Part shown: in pieces, positions 18,946 through 28,163 of the stretch | Layout of the letters: each line of letters opens with the position of its first letter | Numbering within the stretch: position 1 is the first letter of the stretch | Assembly: GCA_023396255.1 (NCBI GenBank) | Contig: JAEWWU010000013.1 | Span: 124,001 to 188,000, forward strand | DNA: 64,000 bases | Source: Bacteroidota bacterium | Lineage (GTDB): Bacteria > Bacteroidota > Bacteroidia > Bacteroidales > Porphyromonadaceae | Direction: 5' to 3' | Notes under the pieces: model-generated | Seen by the model: only the letters and a program-made list of their open reading frames with translations | Database searches by the model: none | What the model was told of the DNA's origin: nothing | Made by a program: the position numbers and the translations under genes

Positions 18946-19305
18946 TGTAATCTATTTTTCTGTGTATGTACATCAAAGTCTTTAGAAGGCATTCCCAGAA
19001 GTAGAGCTAAGTATTTCGTAGTAGAGTGTTTTTTGTGTTGGTTTCTTGTATTTCTATACAGATGTAGAAATATTCGCAAATATATGCTTTTTATTTATTA
19101 GAATATGTGAAATTAAATGTGTTGGTATGTCTCTAATCTTACTTAAAGTTGCTTGAGTCTATGGTGTGAAACGAGGTAATCATACAGGCCTTGCGTACGG
19201 TACTCTACACTCTCGTCTTATTTGCATTGTGTATAAAAAGAAGGGGGAATAATCGAATAGTCAATTTTCCCCCTTCTCGTAATGGTTTGTTTTTAGGTTT
19301 TGTGA
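18946..19305. other. Spacer between two minus-strand surface-protein genes
   Basis: This 360-base AT-rich spacer has no gene. It holds a minus-strand TATATTTG box (19077-19084), a possible -7 element for the lipoprotein gene, and the terminator of the gene at 19306-21291. Confidence 0.5.
19240..19276 (-). terminator. Terminator after the leucine-rich T9SS protein gene
   Basis: Arms GAAGGGGGAA (19240-19249) and TTCCCCCTTC (19267-19276) form a perfect 10-bp stem with a 17-base loop, followed on the minus strand by TTTTTAT. It lies 30 bases past the stop codon at 19306. Confidence 0.8.
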
Positions 19306-21291
19306 TTACTTTACCACGGTAAAGCGAATGGCTTGGCGGTCGGTTTTGAGCAAATAGTTTCCTGCAGGAAGGCTGCTTATATCCATTGTTTGGGTGGTTG
19401 TTTGGGCTGTGAACTGCATCAAAATGCGCCCGCTAAGGTCGGTGATAAAGATCTCTTGCCCACAGACCTCGTTGGGTAGAGTGAGGGTTATGTGGGTCTT
19501 TGCCGGATTGGGGTAGAGGCTAAGTGTTTTGTCTTGTTCCGCAATCTGACCGATGGAGGTATAGGCGTTTTGCCCATTGTTCTCTTTCCCCTTGTAGTCA
19601 TATACGTTCCAGTTTTTTTCTTTTGCACGATTTATATCTATGGCATTGGCCACATTTTGCTCGTTGGGGTTTTTGGAATCGACCATAAACAGAGATCCGC
19701 TATTTTTCCCATTAAGATCGGGCAAAAGGGTAATGAGTTGTGCCCACGCCTCTTTTTTGATCCGATTGCCATAGGCATACAGATCCGTGAGATTTTTGTT
19801 TTCTTGACTTATAGTGAGGGAGGTAAGGGCATTTTCTTCGCAGGATACGAGCATAAGAGCGGAGCATTGGGCCAAATCGAGAGTCGAGAGTTTGTTCTTG
19901 GCACAGTAGAGCGTATTAAGGTTAGAAAGGTGGTTAAGACCAACTACTGCACTTATCTGATTGCCGGCGAAGGCGAGAGATTTTAGTTCTTTATTGTTGG
20001 ATACATCGAATTGTGTAAGCAGGTTATCCGAAGCATAAAGGGTACTTAGGAGGGTATTTTGAGTTACGTCCAACGACGATATTTGGTTGTTGTTGCACGA
20101 GAGAGTTTCGAGTTTTGTATTGGTGCTTGTCTTAAGCTCCTTGAGTTGGTTTTTGAAACAAAGGAGCCATTTGAGCTCGGTGTTTGGTTCTATGTTGAGC
20201 CGGGCTATTTGGTTATCCGAGCAGTTGAGCTGTTGTAGGTGGGGGTTTTTATCCACTTCCAAGGCCGAGAGTTGGTTTTTGGAGCAGTGTAAACCAGTCA
20301 CCTTTCCATAGAGGACAATCGTTTTGCTATCTGTCGGAAGTAGTGTTTCCTGATCGAAGGTGGTTACTTCTTCGCCAAAATCGTAGTGTTTGTTGTTGTT
20401 GAGGTCTATCCAGATCCTTTTTTTAGCCTCCTCGTCGTTGGCTTGTATTTTGAGATTCCATTCGCCTTCTGTGCGCTGCGTTGTGAGCGTTATGGCAGGT
20501 TGTGTGGTGGTATAATTCTCTGCTTCTACGCCATCGTAATTCTTTTGTCCGAAGAAATCAAGTACACGCCAATTCTTGTTCTGCGCAAGCTGAACATCTG
20601 AAATGAGTGCCACATTTTTTTCTTTGTTGGACTGGGTGGTATTGACGAAGACGAGTTTTCCTGCCTTGTCTTTTCCGCTTCTACTGGGTAGAGAGGTAAT
20701 CAGGTCGTGTGCATTTTTCCCCTGTATTTCGTTGCCAAAGCAGTCTAACCGTTCCAGTAGAGGACAGCCGGACAGATTCAAAGAGGTCAATTGGTTGCCA
20801 TTGAGGTCTACGGTTACAAGAGAGGCGTTTTGGGATAAGTCGATGCTTTTGAGTTGATTACCGTAGCAAAGCAAATCGGTAAGCTGTTTATTTTTGGTAA
20901 CATTCAACTCGGTGATGGGGTTATAAGTACAAGTCAGTTGTTTTAGGGAGGGGCAATTGGCCACGTTCAACGATGTAACTTGATTAGAATAGCATTCGAA
21001 TTTGGTCAGCTTGCCATAAATCTTGATGGTTTTGCTCTGTTGCTGTGCGCTGTAATAAAAGCCGAAGTCTCTGCCATTCTCGCCATCGTCTTTGACTCCG
21101 TTGTTGTTGAGGTCCAGCCAAACCGAGGCTTGATCGGCAGCATCTGCATCTATTTTGAAGCTCCATACACCCGATTCTCTTTGGGTGGTAACTTCGATAC
21201 AAGGAAGATTGGTTTGTGCCCATAGAGCTGCCGGAAAGAGGGTCAGCCCCCAAAAAGCCATTCGCAGAGGAATGCGTGAGAATTGTTTCAT
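19306..21291 (-). CDS. Leucine-rich T9SS-type surface protein with EF-hand-like loops
   Basis: This 661-residue protein has a signal peptide ending ALWAQ. It contains two tandem copies of a module (about residues 30-100 and 265-340). Each begins TTQRxxGxWxxKI and has a 12-residue loop, DLNNNGVKDDGE (60-71) and DLNNNKHYDFGE (296-307), matching the EF-hand calcium-binding spacing. Each module leads into irregular leucine-rich repeats (NQLTSLNLSGCPLLERLDC). The C-terminal ~75 residues (LSLYPNPAKTHITLTLPNE, ITDLSGRILMQ, LPAGNYLLKT) form a clear T9SS type A sorting domain, so it is probably displayed on the cell surface. The segment LITSLPSRSG ... LAQNKNWRVLDF recurs in the lipoprotein at 35376-36860. 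The substrate or partner is unknown. Confidence 0.82.
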   Translation of the reverse strand: MKQFSRIPLRMAFWGLTLFPAALWAQTNLPCIEVTTQRESGVWSFKIDADAADQASVWLDLNNNGVKDDGENGRDFGFYYSAQQQSKTIKIYGKLTKFECYSNQVTSLNVANCPSLKQLTCTYNPITELNVTKNKQLTDLLCYGNQLKSIDLSQNASLVTVDLNGNQLTSLNLSGCPLLERLDCFGNEIQGKNAHDLITSLPSRSGKDKAGKLVFVNTTQSNKEKNVALISDVQLAQNKNWRVLDFFGQKNYDGVEAENYTTTQPAITLTTQRTEGEWNLKIQANDEEAKKRIWIDLNNNKHYDFGEEVTTFDQETLLPTDSKTIVLYGKVTGLHCSKNQLSALEVDKNPHLQQLNCSDNQIARLNIEPNTELKWLLCFKNQLKELKTSTNTKLETLSCNNNQISSLDVTQNTLLSTLYASDNLLTQFDVSNNKELKSLAFAGNQISAVVGLNHLSNLNTLYCAKNKLSTLDLAQCSALMLVSCEENALTSLTISQENKNLTDLYAYGNRIKKEAWAQLITLLPDLNGKNSGSLFMVDSKNPNEQNVANAIDINRAKEKNWNVYDYKGKENNGQNAYTSIGQIAEQDKTLSLYPNPAKTHITLTLPNEVCGQEIFITDLSGRILMQFTAQTTTQTMDISSLPAGNYLLKTDRQAIRFTVVK

Positions 21292-21707
21292 ATAGAATTA
21301 TAATTAAAAGGGGCAGATTGTATATATTTACCATTTGGCATTGTAGCCCCCGAAAAACGTTGCCAAATGCTTTTTGAATTGCTAAGATAGAAAAATGTTA
21401 GATGTTTTAGGAGCTCTTCCGCATTTGAGTTTTTCTGTCCCAAAAGCGATCGGAAACTGATTGTCGATTATCTTGAAGTAATCTGCCCTTTGGAGCGAAG
21501 CAGTAAGATATCCGTGAGCAGGGGCTATATTTAGCAGGTTACTGAAGTGGAGGCATCCCCCATTGGGTTGAGCTTTGTTTTTGTGCCACACAATTCCAGA
21601 GTTTTTTGCAAAAACAGCTGCAAATGAAGAACTTACAATATACTCCCTTTTTCAGAGCTATTTGCTTCGGAGGGAAAGTTTTTTCTGAGGGAAGAAATAT
21701 TTTTTTT

Positions 21708-21768
21708 GAGGGAATTATCGAAAATTAGTTCCTTGAAAATACCCCAAGGATAGGGAAATAATTGCCGA
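21708..21768 (+). repeat. GGGAACTAAT repeat family, copy 3 (short, diverged)
   Basis: GAGGGAATTATCGAAAATTA followed by GTTCCTTG reproduces the leading inverted repeat of the family. AGGGAAATAATTGCC stands in for the second motif at 21752. It is preceded by two more GAGGGAA units about 20 bases apart. Confidence 0.65.
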
Positions 21769-21785
21769 TTGTGAAGAGGTAAAAA

Positions 21786-21824
21786 GATCAGCGTGCCGAG
21801 GCAAATTTCCTCGACACGCTGATC
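21786..21824 (-). terminator. Terminator after the ICMT-like gene
   Basis: A 16-bp stem, GATCAGCGTGCCGAGG with CCTCGACACGCTGATC, has one G-U pair and a 7-base loop. On the minus strand it is followed by TTTTTT. It begins 45 bases past the stop at 21870. Confidence 0.85.
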
Positions 21825-21869
21825 CGGATGCAAATGGTTTGCAATCTTGCTCTAATCTTGAGCAACGCT

Positions 21870-22379
21870 TTACCAAAGGTTTGCCATAGCTCGCTCTTCT
21901 TGGCGTATGCGCACAATAAGAATACAAGCATAAATCGGAAGTCCGATGAGCAGGGTATATTTGGCATTGCACAACAGAGCAACCCCGATGAGCTCGGGAA
22001 GGATATTTAGGTAGTAGTTCGGGTGGCGCACCGTTCTAAAGAGAAAACTGCGTTCTATGCGTTGATTAGGAACAATGTAAAGTTTCAGAGTCCATACATC
22101 GTACAACTTATAAATAACATAGAAGAGCATTGCATAGGCAAACGTCATCAGCACAACCCCTCCGACAGAGAAATGATTGAAACTGATGTCACGAGCATAG
22201 GCTTCGTAGAGTGCAGAGAAATAATAAGCTATGTGTGCCAAAGTGAGCAGGAGAGAATTGAGCTTTCCGTACTGAGTGGCACCTTGCTTGAGAAGTCGCT
22301 TCTCGTTGCGAATGGAATAGAAAAGAGAGCATAGCCGGAGGGCAAAAAAGAAAATGAATGTAATGATAATGTACTTCAT
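21870..22379 (-). CDS. Isoprenylcysteine carboxyl methyltransferase-like membrane protein
   Basis: This 169-residue protein has four to five hydrophobic segments, so it is an integral membrane protein. The C-terminal half has the ICMT/phospholipid-methyltransferase fold signature VRHPNYYLNILPELIGVALL followed by a second helix and RIRQEERA, where the His-Pro-Asn and Glu-Glu residues contribute to S-adenosylmethionine binding in the family. Bacterial members are common and usually of unknown substrate. The gene is flanked by its own TACCTTTG box and a strong terminator, so it is probably monocistronic. Confidence 0.75.
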   Translation of the reverse strand: MKYIIITFIFFFALRLCSLFYSIRNEKRLLKQGATQYGKLNSLLLTLAHIAYYFSALYEAYARDISFNHFSVGGVVLMTFAYAMLFYVIYKLYDVWTLKLYIVPNQRIERSFLFRTVRHPNYYLNILPELIGVALLCNAKYTLLIGLPIYACILIVRIRQEERAMANLW

Positions 22380-22459
22380 AATTGATTAACTGTGTTGTTC
22401 TTGTTTTGTCTGTATTCGCAGAATGATGACAAGTTTAGCCTCATTTATGCTTTTGTTTG

Positions 22460-22467
22460 CAAAGGTA
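22460..22467 (-). promoter_or_regulatory. Candidate -7 box TACCTTTG for the ICMT-like gene
   Basis: The minus strand reads TACCTTTG 80 bases upstream of the ATG at 22379. It lies downstream of the preceding gene's terminator, which supports an independent promoter. No convincing -33 element is seen. Confidence 0.45.
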
Positions 22468-22511
22468 GCGTTTGTAATCAATAAATTAGTTTGTGTTAAT
22501 GATTCTTAGCA

Positions 22512-22542
22512 AAAAGCATCCTCTGTCGGCTTATGGAGGATG
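22512..22542 (-). terminator. Terminator downstream of the UbiA-family gene
   Basis: Arms CATCCTC (22517-22523) and GAGGATG (22536-22542) are followed on the minus strand by CTTTTTG. It lies about 250 bases beyond the stop at 22795 and is the first terminator-like structure there. Confidence 0.5.
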
Positions 22543-22794
22543 AGAATGGAAATTTTGAATGTTTACTGAAAAAGCATAGCAGCTTTTGCTGACGATTGTC
22601 TATAGATGGCATCACAGCAAGCCTTCGAGAATGGAAAAATCGTGCACGAAGACTCGGGAGATCGATTTTTTCTTATTCTGGAAGTTAAATAGTGTTTCTT
22701 TTTATTGCTATATCTCTGTAAATCTGTTGGTTGTATAATATTCGTCGATTTTACTACTGAGAGCCAAAAAGAGGTTGACGGAGCCTTTTCGGTA

Positions 22795-23733
22795 TCAAAA
22801 AGGCAAAACGGGTCGGATGTACAAAATGTATGCAAAGGAGAGGAGCCACACCAGAACGCACACTTGAGTAATACGATCGGTATAAGCAATCTTTGTAGGG
22901 CTTCCGCTTTGGTTATACACCAGAGTTAATTGTAGGTAGCGCAATAGTCCGAACAAGACCGGCAGTACGGTGTAGTAAAGATGTGCATCTTGTCCCAAAC
23001 GTTCTTTGACTCCCGATGAAAAAGTATAAAGGATGTAGCAGATAAGAAGAGTACCCGCCAGTATGGATAATACTTGGTCTAAGAAGAGCCGATTGTACCC
23101 GTTTAGATTGCTACGCATCTCCTGTCCCGTTTGCTCCAAGAGCAGTATATCGTCTCTGCGTTTGGCCAAGGTGAGAAAAAGAGTAAGAAGCAGGGTCATC
23201 AGTAGCAGCCATTCCGATGGTTCTATACCTGTGGCAGCAGCCCCGATATGAATGCGCAAAATAAACCCGAAAGCAACCACAAAGACATCCACAAGAGCAA
23301 TCTTTTTTAGCCAAAAACAGTAAAGCCAATTGGTAACCCAGTAGAGAATTAGTATGCTTCCAAATGAAATGGCTTGGCTTAAATGGTGGCGACAAAGCCA
23401 AGCAATCCCTAAGGCACACAAAAAGAGCAGTAGGGTAGAGAGAGCGGCCACTCGTGGAGAGATAAGTCCGGAGGCTATGGGGCGGTGGCATTTGGTGGGA
23501 TGTTTGCGATCTTTATGGCGATCTACCCAATCGTTGAGACAGTAAACAGAACTTGCCACAAAGCAGAAGCATACAAACCCAATGGCACTGCGAGTCAGTT
23601 GCTCAAGGTCACAAGCGTATGCACCAAAAAAAACGGGAGCAAAGACAAAAAGGTTCTTAATCCATTGTTGGGGGCGTAGCAGTTGAAACCAAGCTGCGAT
23701 GGAATGTACGGGAGTGCTTGTTTTTGGAGTCAT
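22795..23733 (-). CDS. UbiA-family prenyltransferase, decaprenyl-phosphate phosphoribosyltransferase-like
   Basis: I use the ATG at 23733 (MTPKTSTPVHSIAAWFQLLR, 312 residues). The longer frame reaches a GTG that overlaps a promoter-like box. The protein has about nine hydrophobic helices. The first aspartate motif NDWVDRHKDRKHPTKCHRPI and preceding LLRPQQWIKNLFVFAPVFFG are characteristic of UbiA enzymes related to decaprenyl-phosphate phosphoribosyltransferases, which transfer a phosphosugar onto a polyprenyl phosphate at the membrane. The second aspartate motif region is AKRRDDILLLEQTGQEMR. Which lipid-linked sugar it makes here is unknown. Transcription is divergent from mnmG. Confidence 0.85.
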   Translation of the reverse strand: MTPKTSTPVHSIAAWFQLLRPQQWIKNLFVFAPVFFGAYACDLEQLTRSAIGFVCFCFVASSVYCLNDWVDRHKDRKHPTKCHRPIASGLISPRVAALSTLLLFLCALGIAWLCRHHLSQAISFGSILILYWVTNWLYCFWLKKIALVDVFVVAFGFILRIHIGAAATGIEPSEWLLLMTLLLTLFLTLAKRRDDILLLEQTGQEMRSNLNGYNRLFLDQVLSILAGTLLICYILYTFSSGVKERLGQDAHLYYTVLPVLFGLLRYLQLTLVYNQSGSPTKIAYTDRITQVCVLVWLLSFAYILYIRPVLPF

Positions 23734-23763
23734 ATAATTGATAATCAACGGTTGGAGTGGTGA

Positions 23764-23771
23764 CAAAAGTA
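23764..23771 (-). promoter_or_regulatory. Candidate -7 box TACTTTTG for the UbiA-family gene
   Basis: The minus strand reads TACTTTTG 30 bases upstream of ATG 23733, a good distance for a Bacteroidetes promoter. It also argues against the upstream GTG start. Confidence 0.45.
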
Positions 23772-23854
23772 ACAAAATGTTTTCCACCCATAGCCCTCAT
23801 TCCAAAGTCGGGTGTGCGTATAAAACATAAATGGCAACAAAATTGAAATAATTG

Positions 23855-23862
23855 TACCTTTG
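23855..23862 (+). promoter_or_regulatory. Candidate -7 box TACCTTTG for mnmG
   Basis: TACCTTTG lies 21 bases before the mnmG ATG at 23884, giving a short leader. It is probably the start of the mnmG-uvrC-dtd transcript. No strong -33 TTTG is found. Confidence 0.5.
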
Positions 23863-23883
23863 CCTGTTAGACACAAAAGATAT

Positions 23884-25800
23884 ATGAATTATAAGTTTGA
23901 CGTGATCGTAGTGGGAGCCGGACACGCCGGATGCGAGGCGGCAACAGCTGCTGCCAATATGGGCGCAACTGTTTTGCTCGTCACTATGGATATGAACAAA
24001 ATAGCCCAAATGAGTTGCAATCCGGCTATGGGCGGGATTGCTAAAGGGCAAATAGTGCGAGAGATAGATGCGCTGGGAGGAATGAGTGGCAGGGTAAGCG
24101 ATGCCACAGCCATTCAGTTTAGAATGCTTAACCGAAGCAAAGGGCCCGCTATGTGGAGCCCAAGGGCGCAGATAGATCGTGCCAAGTTTATAGACGAGTG
24201 GCGCTCCGTAATAGAAAATATTCCCAATATTACCCTTTGGCAAGATACCGTGACCTCGCTCCTGATTTCAGATAAAGGCCGGTGCCACGGAGTGCGTACC
24301 GAATTGGGTGTGGAGTTTGAAGCGGGTAGGGTAGTGCTTACAACCGGAACATTTATGCGAGGATTGATGCACTACGGAGAGCTAATGATTCCCGGGGGGC
24401 GTTGTGCAGAGCCTGCCAGTGTAGGAGTTTCGGAACAATTAGCACAATTGGGGCACACGGTAGGACGAATGAAGACCGGTACTCCTCCGCGAATAGATGG
24501 GCGTAGTGTAGATTGGTCGCTCTGTACCCCTCAGTATGGAGATCGAGGGGGAGGACAATTCTCTTTTGCTCCCCTCAAGAACAATCGCCTCAAGCAACGT
24601 CCTTGTCAAATATTATATACTAATGAGCTGTGTCACAGTGTTTTGAGGAGCCATCTCGATCAATCTCCTCTCTATAATGGTCAAATTGAGAGTATCGGTC
24701 CTCGCTACTGCCCAAGCATAGAAACCAAGATTGTCAATTTCGCTCAGCGGGATCGCCATCAACTCTTCTTGGAACCGGAAGGAGAGACAACCAATGAATA
24801 TTACCTCAATGGTTTCTCCTCTTCGCTTCCTACCCACGTACAGATAGAGGCTCTGCAGCAGATTCCGGCTTTGCGGAATGTGCAGCTATTTCGCCCCGGC
24901 TATGCCATAGAATACGATTTCTGTGATCCGGTGGACTTGTTCCATTCGCTAGAAAGTAGAAAAGTGGCGGGGCTGTTTTTGGCGGGACAAATCAATGGTA
25001 CCACGGGCTATGAAGAAGCTGCTGGGCAAGGTTTAATGGCGGGGATAAATGCCGTTTTGTCATTGCGAGAACAAGAGCCTCTTGTCCTTTTGCGAAACGA
25101 AGCCTATATAGGAGTCTTGATAGACGATCTTATTACCAAAGGAGTCGATGAGCCATACAGAATGTTCACCTCCCGGGCGGAGTTCCGTATTCTTTTGCGT
25201 CAAGACAATGCCGATGAGCGTCTTACGCCCTATGCTCTTAAGTTAGGTTTGGCAGACGATGAGCGTGCAAAGAGATTTTCCGACAAGCAAAAATGCGTAC
25301 ACGATCTGTCTCTCTTCGTGCAAAAATGCTCTGTAAAACCAGCAGAAATAAATAACCATCTTGAGCAAATAGGGGAGCAACCGATTGTTCAGAGCCTTAA
25401 ACTGAGAGATTTGGTAATGAGGCCCAATCTACACCTTTGTTATCAAGAGGACGAAAATCCTTCTTTGGTAGATAAATTGCCTGCTTTGCAGGAGTATTTA
25501 GCCTCAATGTCTTTGCTTTCGCAGCACCAAAATCTATGTCAAGAGGTCTTGGAGAGTGCCGAAATAGGGATAAAATATAGTGGCTACATAGAGCGCGAAA
25601 AGCAGCAAGCAGAGAAAATTATTCGTTTGGAAAATATTGTTATAGAGGATAAATTTGATTACAATAGCATTGAATCGCTCCCGCTGGAGGCCAGGGAAAA
25701 ATTGTCGAAGCATAGACCCAAAACAATTGCCCAGGCACGGAGGATTCCCGGAATCAATCCCAATGATATAGCGATTCTATTGGTCCTTATGGGGCGCTGA
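23884..25800 (+). CDS. mnmG: MnmG, tRNA uridine-5-carboxymethylaminomethyl modification enzyme
   Basis: This 638-residue FAD enzyme works with MnmE to modify the wobble uridine of certain tRNAs in the cytoplasm. The FAD-binding motif is at residues 8-16 (VVVGAGHAG). The GidA signature MSCNPAMGGIAKG contains Cys45. The second signature GYEEAAGQGLMAGINA and the C-terminal helical domain ending RIPGINPNDIAILLVLMGR are present, so the protein is full length. The ATG at 23884 is chosen because MNYKFDVIVVGAG is the usual N-terminus; an in-frame start 24 bases earlier adds nothing. uvrC follows after 33 bases. Confidence 0.97.
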   Translation: MNYKFDVIVVGAGHAGCEAATAAANMGATVLLVTMDMNKIAQMSCNPAMGGIAKGQIVREIDALGGMSGRVSDATAIQFRMLNRSKGPAMWSPRAQIDRAKFIDEWRSVIENIPNITLWQDTVTSLLISDKGRCHGVRTELGVEFEAGRVVLTTGTFMRGLMHYGELMIPGGRCAEPASVGVSEQLAQLGHTVGRMKTGTPPRIDGRSVDWSLCTPQYGDRGGGQFSFAPLKNNRLKQRPCQILYTNELCHSVLRSHLDQSPLYNGQIESIGPRYCPSIETKIVNFAQRDRHQLFLEPEGETTNEYYLNGFSSSLPTHVQIEALQQIPALRNVQLFRPGYAIEYDFCDPVDLFHSLESRKVAGLFLAGQINGTTGYEEAAGQGLMAGINAVLSLREQEPLVLLRNEAYIGVLIDDLITKGVDEPYRMFTSRAEFRILLRQDNADERLTPYALKLGLADDERAKRFSDKQKCVHDLSLFVQKCSVKPAEINNHLEQIGEQPIVQSLKLRDLVMRPNLHLCYQEDENPSLVDKLPALQEYLASMSLLSQHQNLCQEVLESAEIGIKYSGYIEREKQQAEKIIRLENIVIEDKFDYNSIESLPLEAREKLSKHRPKTIAQARRIPGINPNDIAILLVLMGR

Positions 25801-25833
25801 TGTTTCACGTGTAACGATGAATTTCTCCAAATA

Positions 25834-27690
25834 ATGAATAGAGATGAGCTCCTTTTGTACATAGCCCGACTTCCCCAAGAACCGGGCTGTTACCTCTATT
25901 CTAATGCAGAAGGCACCATTATATATGTAGGTAAAGCTAAGAATTTGCGCAAGAGGGTTTCTTCGTACTTTCATAAGGAGCTACAACATAGGAAAACCCG
26001 CCGATTGGTAGCTCAAATCGCAGAGATCGATTATCACGTGGTGAATACAGAGGCAGATGCTTTGATTTTGGAAAATAATCTTATTAAACTGCACCAGCCT
26101 CGATACAATGTTTTGCTCAAGGACAATAAAGAGTACTTGCGCATTGTAGTTACCCGTGAGCCTTTTCCTCGCTTTGTAACTTCTCGTAAATCTCACGAAC
26201 GAGGGCGTACTTTTGGTCCCTTTACCCATCAGTCGGTGGCATACAAACTGGTGAGCCTAATCAGTGATATTTATCATTTGCGTACTTGCCGACTCAATCT
26301 TCCTCCTGTTGTGGCCCCCGAGAAGAATCGTTTTAGAGCTTGCTTAGAGTATGATATTGGTCGATGCGATGCTCCTTGTATTGGTTTAATTGATCAGCAA
26401 GAGTATCTGCAAAATGTGGATCGAGCTATGCGACTCTTGCGAGGGGAGGTGAGCGAAGCTATAGAATATGAAGCTCAGCAGATGGAGGTAATGAGTGCTC
26501 ATCTGGCTTTTGAACAGGCCGAAGTACACAGGAAGAGGATAGAGATGCTTCGTACTTACGAATCGAAGCACGTTGTTGCCCCCAACATAGAGCACGATGT
26601 GGATGTGTTTTCTTATTATTTGGCTCAAGGCAAGCTCTTTGTCAATATGATTCATCTGCACAAGGGAAGTATTCAATTCATCCAAAATTTATCTATTGAT
26701 AAAGAAGATGATGAAGACCTAACAGATCTTTTTGCAACAGGAATTACTGAACTGATGTTGCGTAGTGGAACCTCTTCGCAAGAGATTGTTTTAAGTGAGC
26801 CTGTTCATTGGTTAGAGGGGAGGGGAGAGGTAACCATTCCTTTGCGTGGGGACAAGCTCAAGTTGATAGAACTTTCTCGGAAGAATGCGCGGGAGTATGC
26901 TGTGGATTACTTTACAAAGAAAAGGATGCATTCCGAAGAAAGTGATCAGAAGTATTCTTTGGTTAATAGGATGCAGAAAGATTTGGGGCTTTCCAGACCT
27001 CCGGTAAGGATAGAGTGTTTTGACAACAGTAATATTCAGGGCACCTCGCCGGTTTCTTCTTGTGTTGTTTTTAAGAACGGAAAGCCTCTCAAAAGTGCGT
27101 ACAGAAAGTTTCACGTGAAAACAGTTGTGGGCGCAGATGATTTTGCGACAATGAGAGAGGTCGTTTATAGACGCTATTATCGTCTTTTGGAAGAGGGGCA
27201 AGAACTTCCCGATCTTATCATTATAGATGGAGGAAAGGGGCAATTGCGAGCCGCCTACGAAACATTGAAAGAGTTACACCTACAAGATAAAATAGAAATA
27301 AGGGGGCTTGCCAAGCGCATCGAAGAGCTTTTTATGCCCAACGATCCTGTTCCTTTGGTCTTGAGCCGAGATTCACAAACCCTTAAGGTGATTCAGCAGC
27401 TCCGAGATGAGGCACACCGTTTTGGAATAACTTTTCATCGTCAGGTTCGTTCGGTGAAACAAACGCAAACTTTTTTGAAACAATTGCCCGGCATTGGTCC
27501 AAAAACGGAGAGCAAACTTTTGACCCGTTTTAGCTCCCTCGAAAGGGTTCGCAGGGCTTCTTTGTCCGATTTGCAGCAAACCATTGGCCCCTTGTCCGGA
27601 AGTAAATTGTATTCCCATTTGCACCCGAACCCAAAAGATGGCTCAGTGGAGGATGTTAGGGATGAAGAAAAGAAAATAGAAGATCAATAA
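25834..27690 (+). CDS. uvrC: UvrC, excinuclease ABC subunit C
   Basis: This 618-residue dual-incision nuclease acts in nucleotide excision repair with UvrAB. The N-terminal GIY-YIG domain spans residues ~15-95 (GCYLY ... IIYVGKAKNL). Cys152, Cys170, Cys178 and Cys182 match the Fe-S-type cysteine cluster of UvrC. A UVR helical pair for UvrB binding lies near residues 205-240. The RNase H-like C-terminal nuclease starts at RIECFDNSNIQG, and a helix-hairpin-helix (LPGIGPKTESKLLTRFSSLE) closes the protein. It lies between mnmG and dtd with short gaps, so it is probably in one operon. Confidence 0.97.
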   Translation: MNRDELLLYIARLPQEPGCYLYSNAEGTIIYVGKAKNLRKRVSSYFHKELQHRKTRRLVAQIAEIDYHVVNTEADALILENNLIKLHQPRYNVLLKDNKEYLRIVVTREPFPRFVTSRKSHERGRTFGPFTHQSVAYKLVSLISDIYHLRTCRLNLPPVVAPEKNRFRACLEYDIGRCDAPCIGLIDQQEYLQNVDRAMRLLRGEVSEAIEYEAQQMEVMSAHLAFEQAEVHRKRIEMLRTYESKHVVAPNIEHDVDVFSYYLAQGKLFVNMIHLHKGSIQFIQNLSIDKEDDEDLTDLFATGITELMLRSGTSSQEIVLSEPVHWLEGRGEVTIPLRGDKLKLIELSRKNAREYAVDYFTKKRMHSEESDQKYSLVNRMQKDLGLSRPPVRIECFDNSNIQGTSPVSSCVVFKNGKPLKSAYRKFHVKTVVGADDFATMREVVYRRYYRLLEEGQELPDLIIIDGGKGQLRAAYETLKELHLQDKIEIRGLAKRIEELFMPNDPVPLVLSRDSQTLKVIQQLRDEAHRFGITFHRQVRSVKQTQTFLKQLPGIGPKTESKLLTRFSSLERVRRASLSDLQQTIGPLSGSKLYSHLHPNPKDGSVEDVRDEEKKIEDQ

Positions 27691-27694
27691 TACT

Positions 27695-28150
27695 ATGAAA
27701 GCACTTATTCAGCGAGTAACGGAGGCTTCCGTTACAATCCGAGAAACAGGGGATATACGCAGTATTGGCAAGGGAATGGTTGTCTTCTTGGGAGTTGGTT
27801 ACGAAGACTCCGATGAGGACATTGAATATCTCTGCAAGAAAATTTCCGCATTGCGGATTTTTGATGACTCGGAGGGCATTATGAATCTGGCTATTGGTGA
27901 TATAGAAGGCGGAGAACTATTGGTGGTGAGTCAGTTTACGTTGATGGCAGATACCTCTCGAGGCAATCGCCCGGGGTATAGCAAGGCGGCTCGTGGCGAG
28001 GTTTCACAGCCTCTTTACGAATCTTTTGTGAAACAGATTCGGCATAAATCGGGATGTCGAGTGGTAACAGGGGTGTTTGGAGCAGATATGTTAGTGCAAA
28101 TCCACAATGATGGCCCGGTAACCATTTTGATAGATAGCAAGCAAAAATAA
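27695..28150 (+). CDS. dtd: D-aminoacyl-tRNA deacylase
   Basis: This 151-residue protein is the usual DTD length. It has the family motifs SQFTLMADTSRGNRPGYSKA (SQFTL active-site segment) and NDGPVTILID (the Gly-Pro motif from the partner subunit). The dimeric enzyme hydrolyses D-amino acids from mischarged tRNAs. It starts four bases after uvrC, implying translational coupling. Confidence 0.96.
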   Translation: MKALIQRVTEASVTIRETGDIRSIGKGMVVFLGVGYEDSDEDIEYLCKKISALRIFDDSEGIMNLAIGDIEGGELLVVSQFTLMADTSRGNRPGYSKAARGEVSQPLYESFVKQIRHKSGCRVVTGVFGADMLVQIHNDGPVTILIDSKQK

Positions 28151-28163
28151 CAGATAGGGGGGT

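Larger units (their letters stand above)
21292..21869. other. Gene-free stretch upstream of the leucine-rich protein gene
   Basis: This 578-base stretch contains no supported gene. It holds iterated GAGGGAA motifs (21670, 21687, 21708), a diverged repeat-family copy and the terminator of the following minus-strand gene. The promoter of the leucine-rich protein gene should lie in 21292-21420, but I see no good TAnnTTTG box there. Confidence 0.5.
22380..22794. other. Spacer with promoter and terminator
   Basis: This 415-base spacer separates two minus-strand genes. It holds the UbiA-gene terminator near its middle and the ICMT-gene promoter box at 22460. Nothing gene-like is seen in 22543-22794. 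Confidence 0.5.

Noticed and set aside
17204..18976. Start of the BACON-like gene at 18976 (MMYIHRKID...)
   Set aside because: That N-terminus is not a signal peptide; a perfect lipoprotein signal lies in the other frame and explains the locus better.
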